Part shown: positions 1-5,881 of the stretch, piece by piece
Position numbering within the stretch: the stretch's first letter is position 1
Layout: every line of letters begins with the position of its first letter
Program-made: the position numbers and the translations under genes
Origin: Paraprevotella sp.
GTDB lineage: Bacteria > Bacteroidota > Bacteroidia > Bacteroidales > Bacteroidaceae
Direction: 5' to 3'
Assembly: GCA_021205005.1 (NCBI GenBank)
Contig: JAJPYK010000213.1
Location: forward strand, 1-6,571
DNA: 6,571 nt
The notes under the pieces: model-generated
What the model saw: only the letters and a program-made list of their open reading frames with translations
The model's database searches: none
Told to the model about the DNA's origin: nothing

Positions 1-106
1 TTAATTGAATAGTCATGATCAAGAAATAAAAAGAACCGATTTTTGTATCATAAAGAATTAGACAAAGCTATAATCTGATCCTAAACGGGGCAAAAAGGGA
101 GCTGAT

Positions 107-114
107 TATTTTTG
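107..114 (+). promoter_or_regulatory. Candidate -7 promoter element for the AraC-type regulator
   Basis: TATTTTTG matches the Bacteroides sigma-ABfr -7 consensus TAnnTTTG exactly. No good TTTG -33 element lies at the usual 19-21 base spacing. Transcription from here would begin near 120, leaving a leader of only about 6 bases to the ATG at 126 or 15 to the ATG at 135, so the match may be chance in AT-rich DNA. The rest of bases 1-125 is AT-rich and holds no gene that I can see; GATTTTTG at 38-45 is a weaker promoter-like match. Confidence 0.35.
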
Positions 115-125
115 TTGAATAAACT

Positions 126-572
126 ATGAGATGTATGGGAAAGTATAATTTAACTGAGAAAAAAGAGAAGAATGCAGCCTACCGCTCATTGGTTAGAGCA
201 GAGCTGGTAGACGAGTTGTATGAAAAAATTCTGAAAGTATTCGTTGTCGATAAAAAATATCGCGACCCAAGTTATTCGGCCAAAAAGTTAGCAGAAGAAT
301 TAAATACGAATACACGATATATCAGTGCCGTGGTCAATATCCGTTTTCATCAAAACTATTCAAGTTTGGTCAATGAGTATCGCATTAAAGACGCTCAGTA
401 TCTCTTGACAGACAAACGCTATATGGATAAGACAATGGAAGAAATCTCGGCTATGGTGGGTTTTGCCAACCGCCAGTCTTTCTATGCCGCTTTTTACAAG
501 ATCTTAGGCGTGACCCCACGCAGCTACCGCATGCTGCATCTCGCCAAAGAGAAAGAGGCCATGAAAGCATAA
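126..572 (+). CDS. Stand-alone AraC-type helix-turn-helix regulator
   Basis: This is a probable DNA-binding transcription regulator acting in the cytoplasm. The 148-residue protein is little more than an AraC-family DNA-binding domain. The first helix-turn-helix lies at about residues 51-71 (SAKKLAEELNTNTRYISAVV), a linker helix at about 78-94, and the second at about 104-124 (EEISAMVGFANRQSFYAAF), closing with the family signature GVTPRSYR at about 128-135. The first 40 residues are charged and helical, with no room for a sugar-binding or other sensor domain, so any signal must come from a partner or from its expression level. An in-frame ATG at 135 gives the protein MGKYNLTEK and is an equally plausible start. 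There is no Shine-Dalgarno sequence, which is normal for this phylum. The gene is followed by a terminator-like hairpin, so it is probably its own transcription unit. Its target genes cannot be told from the sequence. The family call is firm. Confidence 0.9.
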   Translation: MRCMGKYNLTEKKEKNAAYRSLVRAELVDELYEKILKVFVVDKKYRDPSYSAKKLAEELNTNTRYISAVVNIRFHQNYSSLVNEYRIKDAQYLLTDKRYMDKTMEEISAMVGFANRQSFYAAFYKILGVTPRSYRMLHLAKEKEAMKA

Positions 573-586
573 CTGGAATTCAAATC

Positions 587-628
587 AAAAAAAAGGATAC
601 ATCCAAAAGATATATCCCTTTTTTCTTT
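587..628 (+). terminator. Probable Rho-independent terminator after the AraC-type gene
   Basis: A run of eight A followed by GGATA (587-599) pairs with TATCC, a bulged C and six T (613-624) across a 13-base loop. More T follow to 628. With A-runs on the left and T-runs on the right it could stop transcription on both strands. It begins 15 bases after the regulator's stop codon and ends about 12 bases before the next start codon, so it sits in the region where the leader of the next gene would be expected. Confidence 0.6.
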
Positions 629-639
629 CATCTATCATC

Positions 640-2616
640 ATGCAAACAAAACCAGTCTCCTATAACGACGAACAATTTGCCGATCTGCAAATGCTGCGCT
701 ATCGCGTAGACGGATTCGAGAACCTGAAACCCGCACAAAAAGAGCTGCTATACTATTTATCCGAGGCAGCACTGACAGGACGTGATATCCTGTGGGACCA
801 AAACGGAAAGTACAATTTAAGAATACGAAAGACCTTGGAAGCCCTATATACCCACTATAAGGGCGATCGGGAAAGTGCGGACTTCAAGGCATTGGAGATC
901 TATTTGAAAAGAGTATGGTTCTCCAACGGCATACATCATCATTACGGATGCGACAAATTCCAACCGGCATTCAGCGAGGAGTTTTTCCGCAAAGCAGTAA
1001 AACAAATGCCGGTAGAACAACTTCCGTTATCCGGCTCGCAAACCGCAGATGAACTTTGTGACACGCTTGTTCCCGTGATTTTTGACCCGAAGGTGATGCC
1101 CAAACGGGTCAATGAGGCAGACGGAACGGATCTCGTACAGACCTCCGCGTGCAATTATTATGGAGAAGGAGTGACACAAGCCGAGGCGGAAACCTTTTAT
1201 AATGCCATGAAGAAGGAAAACGATCCTCGGCCGGTGATGTACGGAATGAACAGCAAGCTCGTGAAAACGGACGGGCATCTGACAGAACAGACCTGGAAAG
1301 CCGGCGGATTGTACGGCTCTGCCATCCGACGTATCATCTATTGGTTGGAAAAAGCTGCCGGAGTAGCCGAGAATGAAAAGCAAAGCGCCGTTATCCGTAA
1401 ACTCATCGAATTCTATCGCAGCGGAGATTTGAAGACGTTCGACGAATACACCATTTTATGGCTACAAGAAACCCAAGCGCAAACCGACTTCACCAACGGT
1501 TTCACGGAAACCTATGGGGATCCTTTGGGACTCAAAGCCAGTTGGGAAGGATATGCCAACTTCAAAGATAGGGAAGCCACGGCACGGACGGAGAAACTCA
1601 GCGCCAATGCACAATGGTTTGAAGACCATTCTCCTGTGGATGCACGGTTCAAGAAAGCAACCTGCAAAGGCGTATCTGCCAAAGTCATTAAAACCGTTAT
1701 TTTAGGCGGAGACCTCTATCCGGCCTCTGCCATCGGCATCAATCGGCCCAATTCCAATTGGATAAGAGCGGAATACGGAAGCAAAAGCGTCACCATCGGC
1801 AACCTGACCGACGCTTACAATAAGGCAGCGCACGGAAACGGTTTCCTGCAAGAATTCGTCATCGACGCCGACACGCTCGACTGGCTCGACCGTTACCAGG
1901 ACCTCAGCGACGACCTGCACACCGACTTGCACGAGTGTCTCGGACATGGAAGCGGGAAATTACTGCCGGGTGTGGATCCCGATGCGTTGAAAGCCTACGG
2001 AGCAACCATCGAAGAAGCCCGCGCCGACTTGTTCGGACTTTATTATCTACCCGACCCTAAACTTACCGAACTGGGCCTTACCCCGCATGAAGAAGCCTAT
2101 AAAGCACAGTATTACGGTTACATGATGAACGGACTGCTCACGCAAATGGTACGCATAGAACCGGGGAAGGAAATAGAAGAAGCCCACATGCGCAACCGCG
2201 CCCTCATCGCCCGTTGGGCCTATGAACAAGGACAAGAGGAGCAGGTGACGGAACTGGTCGAACGCCACGGGAAGACCTATGTGAAGATCAATCATTATGA
2301 AAAGTTACGTAAGCTCTTCGGTCGACTGCTTCATGAAATACAACGTATAAAGAGCGAAGGCGATTATGAAGCGGCACGCTATATGGTGGAACGATACGGA
2401 GTCAAGGTCGACCGCAGACTGCACGAGGAAGTCCTCGCCCGTTATCGCGCCCTGCATCTCTCGCCTTACAAAGGATTCATCAATCCGGTCTATATCCCCG
2501 TATACAACGAACGGCATGAAATTACGGACGTGCGTGTGGAATACGGAGAAGCTTATGATGCACAAATGCTACGTTACAGCCGCGACTATGCGACCTTGCC
2601 TTATGTCAATGAATGA
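640..2616 (+). CDS. Dipeptidyl peptidase III (peptidase family M49, zinc)
   Basis: This zinc metallopeptidase removes dipeptides from the N-terminus of short peptides. The 658-residue protein carries the M49 motif HECLGH at residues 431-436 and a second motif EEARAD at 458-463. Predicted zinc ligands are H431, H436 and E459, with E432 as catalytic base. The family-conserved GINRPN segment is at 366-371. From memory, the B. thetaiotaomicron enzyme is 675 residues with ligands H448, H453 and E476. All are shifted by 17, so this protein matches it without an N-terminal extension. No in-frame ATG lies between the upstream TGA (562-564) and 640, and no signal peptide is present, so a cytoplasmic location is likely. 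Cysteine 433 inside the zinc motif is typical of the bacterial branch, where human DPP III has HELLGH. The frame ends in a 4-base overlap with the next gene, which indicates an operon with translational coupling. No promoter of its own is obvious. Confidence 0.96.
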   Translation: MQTKPVSYNDEQFADLQMLRYRVDGFENLKPAQKELLYYLSEAALTGRDILWDQNGKYNLRIRKTLEALYTHYKGDRESADFKALEIYLKRVWFSNGIHHHYGCDKFQPAFSEEFFRKAVKQMPVEQLPLSGSQTADELCDTLVPVIFDPKVMPKRVNEADGTDLVQTSACNYYGEGVTQAEAETFYNAMKKENDPRPVMYGMNSKLVKTDGHLTEQTWKAGGLYGSAIRRIIYWLEKAAGVAENEKQSAVIRKLIEFYRSGDLKTFDEYTILWLQETQAQTDFTNGFTETYGDPLGLKASWEGYANFKDREATARTEKLSANAQWFEDHSPVDARFKKATCKGVSAKVIKTVILGGDLYPASAIGINRPNSNWIRAEYGSKSVTIGNLTDAYNKAAHGNGFLQEFVIDADTLDWLDRYQDLSDDLHTDLHECLGHGSGKLLPGVDPDALKAYGATIEEARADLFGLYYLPDPKLTELGLTPHEEAYKAQYYGYMMNGLLTQMVRIEPGKEIEEAHMRNRALIARWAYEQGQEEQVTELVERHGKTYVKINHYEKLRKLFGRLLHEIQRIKSEGDYEAARYMVERYGVKVDRRLHEEVLARYRALHLSPYKGFINPVYIPVYNERHEITDVRVEYGEAYDAQMLRYSRDYATLPYVNE

Positions 2617-3218
2617 TGGACGTTCAAGAGACACTCAGAAATATTAAGACCGAACTGCGCCTGTCCATGAACGGCGTAGCATCGGCTTACATGCGCGAAA
2701 ACGGCATGCGCTATAAAGTGAACTTCGGCGTGGAACTGCCTCGCCTCAAGTGCATCGCAGCCGAGTATCCGGTCAGCCATGAGTTGGCGCAAGCCTTGTG
2801 GAAAGAAGACATCCGGGAATGCAAACTGTTGGCATCCATGCTGCAACCGACAGAAAGCTTTTATCCCGAAATCGCCGACATTTGGGTAGAAACCATGCCC
2901 AATATAGAGATCGCACAGCACACCGTACAAAATTTATTCTGCCGGTTGCCTTATGCGTCCGAAAAGGCCTTTGAATGGATCGCAGCCGAGAACGACATGT
3001 TCCAGATCTGCGGCTATCTGCTCCTGGCCAATCTGTTCAGACGGGGTTGCCGGCCCAATGAACGCGCAGCAAACGAATTTTTAGATCAGGCCGGCACGGC
3101 TTTACAAGGTCCGATTTCCGTCCGTCGGGCCGTCATTGCCGCCATTCAAAAGTATCAAACACTGGACGAAACTACCCACGCACAAGGAGAAAGACTCTTA
3201 AAAGAGGCCGTAGTCTGA
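2613..3218 (+). CDS. AlkD-like HEAT-repeat protein (DNA alkylation repair family, possibly non-catalytic)
   Basis: The 201-residue, mostly helical protein has no signal peptide and resembles the AlkD/DNA alkylation repair fold. Segments comparable to AlkD are about 25-50 (AYMRENGMRYKVNFGV), 59-78 (AQALWKEDIRECKLLASML) and 117-145. Family members such as Bacillus cereus AlkD excise alkylated bases. Against my memory of AlkD, its functional residues W109, D113, R148 and W187 fall at I98, Q102, I132 and A176 here. The protein is also about 35 residues shorter. Glycosylase activity is therefore doubtful, and a scaffold or binding role is possible. The start is ATGATG overlapping the TGA of the peptidase gene, so either Met at 2613 or 2616 may be used, and translation is probably coupled. 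The fold assignment is fairly sure; the function is not. Confidence 0.75.
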   Translation: MMDVQETLRNIKTELRLSMNGVASAYMRENGMRYKVNFGVELPRLKCIAAEYPVSHELAQALWKEDIRECKLLASMLQPTESFYPEIADIWVETMPNIEIAQHTVQNLFCRLPYASEKAFEWIAAENDMFQICGYLLLANLFRRGCRPNERAANEFLDQAGTALQGPISVRRAVIAAIQKYQTLDETTHAQGERLLKEAVV

Positions 3219-3272
3219 ACTTTATTGCAAAAATAGAGGCTGTATTATGCCCCGTATTACATAAAAAAAGCT

Positions 3273-3280
3273 TAACTTTG
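3273..3280 (+). promoter_or_regulatory. Probable purA promoter (-7 element)
   Basis: TAACTTTG is an exact match to TAnnTTTG and lies 32 bases before the purA ATG, predicting a leader of about 25-28 bases. No clean -33 TTTG is present; the nearest weak candidate is TATG at 3246-3249. The sequence AAAGCTT occurs on both sides of the element, at 3267-3273 and 3297-3303, 30 bases apart. CTTTGT (3276-3281) and ACAAAG (3295-3300) form a 6-base dyad over the expected transcription start. No terminator separates the preceding gene from purA, so read-through is also possible. Confidence 0.55.
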
Positions 3281-3312
3281 TGCGGTCCGGAAAAACAAAG
3301 CTTGATTAGATT

Positions 3313-4587
3313 ATGAAGAAAGGAAAAGTAGACGCCCTGCTGGGTATAGTTTTCGGAGATGAAGGTAAAGGAAAAGTAGTTGACGTATTCACTCCGAAAT
3401 ACGATGTCGTAGCCCGTTTCGCAGGCGGACCGAATGCCGGACATACCATTATTTTCGAAGGTAAAAAATTCGTTTTACGTTCCATTCCGTCCGGTATCTT
3501 CGACAAAGATAAAGTCAATATCATCGGCAACGGTTGCGTCATCGCCCCCGATCTGTTCATGGCCGAAGCCAAAGAATTGGAGGCCGCCGGTTATCCCCTC
3601 AAGGAACGGTTGCATATCAGCAAGCGTGCCCATCTGATTCTGCCTACCCACCGCGTACTGGACCGGGCCTATGAAGCCGCAAAAGGAAAAGCCAAAGTAG
3701 GTACGACGGGAAAGGGCATAGGACCGACGTATAGCGACAAGGCAGCCCGTATCGGCTTGCGAGTCGGAGACATCGAAGACTGGTTTGAAGAAAAATATGC
3801 CATGCTTAAAGCCCGTCACGAGCAAATCCTGAAAGACATGCGCTATACGGATTACGATCTCGCGGAAGAAGAAAAACAATGGTTGGAAGGCGTGGCATAT
3901 CTCCGTGAATTCCATCTGACAGACACGGAAATAGAAATCAACCGCTATTTGAAAGAAGGTCAAAACATATTGGCAGAAGGCGCCCAAGGCACGATGCTCG
4001 ACATCGACCACGGCACGTATCCCTTCGTAAGCTCTTCCAATACCACCAGCGGAGGCGTTTGCACGGGACTGGGCGTAGGACCTACCGACATCGGACAGGT
4101 ATTCGGCATCTTCAAGGCTTATAGCACCCGCGTAGGATCCGGACCGTTTCCGGTGGATTTGTTCGATGAAACAGGCGACACACTCCGGGAAGTAGGACAT
4201 GAATATGGTGCCGTGACCGGACGTAACCGCCGTTGCGGCTGGATAGACTTAGTGGCACTGAAATACGCCATCATGGTCAACGGTGTGACGCAACTCATCA
4301 TGATGAAGAGCGATGTGCTCGACGGGTTCGACACGGTCAAAGCCTGTGTGGCTTATAAGAAAGACGGAGTGATCTTGCACGATATGCCTTTTGAAACGGA
4401 AGGTTGCGAGGCCGTATATAAGGAAATGCCGGGATGGAAAGAAGACTTGTCGAAAATGACGGATGAGAGCCAATTCCCATCAGCATTCAAAAATTATGTG
4501 GACTTCCTGGAAGCCGAATTAGAAACTCCGATCACCATTCTGTCCGTAGGTCCGGACCGCGCACAGACGATCGTCAGACACCAATAA
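3313..4587 (+). CDS. purA: Adenylosuccinate synthetase
   Basis: This cytoplasmic homodimeric enzyme joins IMP and aspartate using GTP to make adenylosuccinate, the first committed step from IMP to AMP. The 424-residue length is normal. The GTP-binding loop GDEGKGK is at 15-21, with catalytic base D16. The FAGGPNAGHT motif at 36-45 contains the catalytic acid H44. The signature GTTGKGIGP is at 130-138, with R146 matching the IMP-contacting arginine supplied by the partner subunit in E. coli. EGAQGTMLDIDHGTYP is at 222-237, with Q225 the probable IMP contact. The aspartate loop VTGRNRRCGW is at 301-310. The ATG at 3313 puts all motifs at the spacing seen in E. coli plus 1 to 3 residues. The gene ends in tandem stops, TAATAG. 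It probably has its own promoter in the 94-base gap upstream and is followed by a duplicated palindrome and a strong terminator. Confidence 0.98.
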   Translation: MKKGKVDALLGIVFGDEGKGKVVDVFTPKYDVVARFAGGPNAGHTIIFEGKKFVLRSIPSGIFDKDKVNIIGNGCVIAPDLFMAEAKELEAAGYPLKERLHISKRAHLILPTHRVLDRAYEAAKGKAKVGTTGKGIGPTYSDKAARIGLRVGDIEDWFEEKYAMLKARHEQILKDMRYTDYDLAEEEKQWLEGVAYLREFHLTDTEIEINRYLKEGQNILAEGAQGTMLDIDHGTYPFVSSSNTTSGGVCTGLGVGPTDIGQVFGIFKAYSTRVGSGPFPVDLFDETGDTLREVGHEYGAVTGRNRRCGWIDLVALKYAIMVNGVTQLIMMKSDVLDGFDTVKACVAYKKDGVILHDMPFETEGCEAVYKEMPGWKEDLSKMTDESQFPSAFKNYVDFLEAELETPITILSVGPDRAQTIVRHQ

Positions 4588-4589
4588 TA

Positions 4590-4630
4590 GCCCCATTTAG
4601 TACTAAATTGCCCCTTAATTTAGGCTAAAT
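4590..4630. repeat. Two imperfect tandem copies of a GCCCC-palindrome unit
   Basis: Unit 1 (4590-4608) is GCCCC followed by the perfect 14-base palindrome ATTTAGTACTAAAT (4595-4608). Unit 2 (4610-4630) is GCCCC, then TTA, then ATTTAG-G-CTAAAT (4618-4630), a dyad with one central base. The units start 20 bases apart. They lie just after the purA stop and just before its terminator. Either GCCCC could pair with GGGGC at 4662-4666 at the foot of the terminator hairpin. The arrangement is directly visible; whether it acts as RNA structure or as a protein-binding site is unknown. Confidence 0.7.
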
Positions 4631-4673
4631 CCGTTTCTCCGGACTTTCTCACCGGAAGGACGGGGCTTTTTTT
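4631..4673 (+). terminator. Rho-independent terminator of purA
   Basis: CCGTTTCTCCGG (4631-4642) pairs with CCGGAAGGACGG (4652-4663) over a 9-base loop, with one C-A mismatch and two G-T pairs. GGC and a run of seven T (4667-4673) follow. The stem could be lengthened by GGGGC (4662-4666) pairing with one of two upstream GCCCC copies. Confidence 0.85.
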
Positions 4674-4752
4674 ATTATTGACGCGGGCATTTACCGTCGC
4701 TGTCGATACCCTCTTGATCTCACTACATCCATCTCACGAAGTGCGGCGGGAC

Positions 4753-4785
4753 GAAAAAGTAAAGGGTAAGTTCTCTCCTACCCTT
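4753..4785 (-). terminator. Probable terminator of the TPR gene, minus strand
   Basis: Read on the minus strand, AAGGGTA (4785-4779) pairs with TACCCTT (4768-4762) over a 10-base loop. The T-rich stretch TACTTTTTCG follows, down to about 4753. It lies about 77 bases past the stop codon of the minus-strand TPR gene. A 7-base inverted repeat, CGGGACG (4747-4753) and CGTCCCG (4830-4836), flanks it. I see no gene in the rest of 4674-4861. Confidence 0.5.
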
Positions 4786-4861
4786 ATTCAATGTATGTTT
4801 CAACTTAGGGATTTTCTTCTGAACGGAAGCGTCCCGTCCTAAACCCCGTTACCCCGCCCTT

Positions 4862-5683
4862 TCAACGCAATTCATGCCGCATGGAAGCCACATCGTCAGG
4901 ATTGGCTCCCAATTCCAAAGCCTTGTCCAGGTCGGCACGGGCTTCTTTCTTCCGTTTCGTCTCGATATACAAAGACGCCCGATTGAGCACGTAGTCGCTA
5001 TTCTTGGGATCCAAAGCTATGGCCTTCGTGGAATCGGCCTCGGCCGCCTCGTATTGTTTGCGCGTCTGCTCCAGACCGGCGCGGACGGCATACAGCACCG
5101 CATGATCGGGAGCGGCGGACACCATGACGTTGATCTGTTCCATCGCCTCTTGCGGACGGTTATCTTTCTCGTTCAGCAATACCAGACCGAGACGTGCATT
5201 CTCATGCGCAGGATTCAATTTGATAAGCTCCTCATAATCGGCACGCGCCTTCTTATACAAGCGCTGATCCGTATAAATATAAGCCCGCATGAACAGAGCC
5301 TCCTGCTCATCGGCTTTCCAATCCAGCACATCGCTGTAATCCGACAACGCCTTATCCTTGTTGCCGAGCTGCAAATACAAGGCCGCACGAGCCATACGCA
5401 AGGGCAACACATGAGGGGCGATGTTAAGCCCCATCGTATAGCTGTCCAAAGCTTTGTCGTACTTGCCGCGATTCTGCTGCATACGGCCGATCTGATAATA
5501 GACCATGGCGTTGGAACGCTGGGCGGGTTCTTTGTGCATAGCCTCACGAAAAAGCTTCTCCGCCTCGTCCAGACTATCTTCCGACATCGCCTCCAATGCC
5601 TGCTTCACATATTCCTTATAAGTTTGTGCCGGTGCAACCGCTACCGTCATACACACTCCGAATGTCAACATCCACTTTTTCAT
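4862..5683 (-). CDS. Periplasmic TPR-repeat protein
   Basis: This is a secreted protein built almost wholly of tetratricopeptide repeats, which usually serve as protein-binding scaffolds. The partner is unknown. Starting from the ATG at 5683 it has 273 residues. MKKWMLTFGV is a standard signal-peptide start, and A17-P18-A19 before Q20 fits cleavage by signal peptidase I, so the mature protein is likely periplasmic or outer-membrane associated. A GTG two codons upstream (5689) would add only MK and is less likely. About seven TPR units follow, at roughly 22-55, 60-91, 94-125, 128-159, 162-193, 196-227 and 230-260. Each has the usual small residues and an acidic or proline end (for example ALDSYTMGLNIAP, ARADYEELIKLNP, STKAIALDP). 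No enzymatic domain is visible. The gene is convergent with purA and divergent from the lipoprotein gene at 5882. The TPR and secretion calls are firm; the role is not. Confidence 0.92.
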   Translation of the reverse strand: MKKWMLTFGVCMTVAVAPAQTYKEYVKQALEAMSEDSLDEAEKLFREAMHKEPAQRSNAMVYYQIGRMQQNRGKYDKALDSYTMGLNIAPHVLPLRMARAALYLQLGNKDKALSDYSDVLDWKADEQEALFMRAYIYTDQRLYKKARADYEELIKLNPAHENARLGLVLLNEKDNRPQEAMEQINVMVSAAPDHAVLYAVRAGLEQTRKQYEAAEADSTKAIALDPKNSDYVLNRASLYIETKRKKEARADLDKALELGANPDDVASMRHELR

Positions 5684-5742
5684 TTTCACTCCGTTTTCGT
5701 TCGTACAAAGAAAATCTCCGCACCGCGGTTAATCTCTCCGGA

Positions 5743-5774
5743 CAAATATAGGCAATTAAAAAGTTTTTTGCAAT
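5743..5774 (-). promoter_or_regulatory. Promoter of the TPR gene, minus strand
   Basis: On the minus strand TATATTTG (5750-5743) matches the -7 consensus TAnnTTTG exactly. ATTG (5774-5771), a 3-of-4 match to the -33 TTTG, lies 20 bases upstream, which is the usual spacing. Transcription would start near 5736, giving a leader of about 50 bases. This is the best complete promoter in the window. Confidence 0.65.
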
Positions 5775-5805
5775 CCCGACAAGGACTTTATTTCTTTTAT
5801 TTCCG

Positions 5806-5813
5806 TATCTTTG
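5806..5813 (+). promoter_or_regulatory. Candidate -7 promoter element for the lipoprotein gene
   Basis: TATCTTTG matches TAnnTTTG exactly and would give a leader of about 60 bases before the ATG at 5882. There is no TTTG at the right -33 distance; the nearest, at 5767-5770, is 35 bases away, so the promoter may be weak or dependent on an activator. It faces away from the TPR promoter about 55 bases to its left. Confidence 0.45.
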
Positions 5814-5881
5814 CTCCATACGACCACTTTACGCTTCGGTTTCAGCGGTTCGCGGCGTAGCGACTACCCTATGTCAAGCAC

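Noticed and set aside
66..109. ATAATC / GATTAT inverted repeat upstream of the AraC-type gene as an operator
   Set aside because: There are only 6 matching bases per arm, 28 bases apart, in very AT-rich DNA. This is easily chance.
3475..4200. A 241-codon open frame on the minus strand inside purA
   Set aside because: It lies antisense within a gene of certain identity and shows no motif or promoter.
4680..4861. A small RNA or short gene between the two convergent terminators
   Set aside because: Apart from the minus-strand hairpin and the 7-base CGGGACG/CGTCCCG repeat, I see no promoter, conserved fold or open frame of convincing quality.
5684..5689. GTG start for the TPR protein at 5689
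   Set aside because: The ATG at 5683 gives the typical start MKKWM and removes only two residues. GTG is not needed.
4874..5860. A 328-codon open frame on the plus strand across the whole TPR gene
   Set aside because: It is antisense to a clear signal-peptide TPR protein. Its translation is rich in H, R, I, L and Q with no recognisable domain, as expected for the complement of a coding frame.
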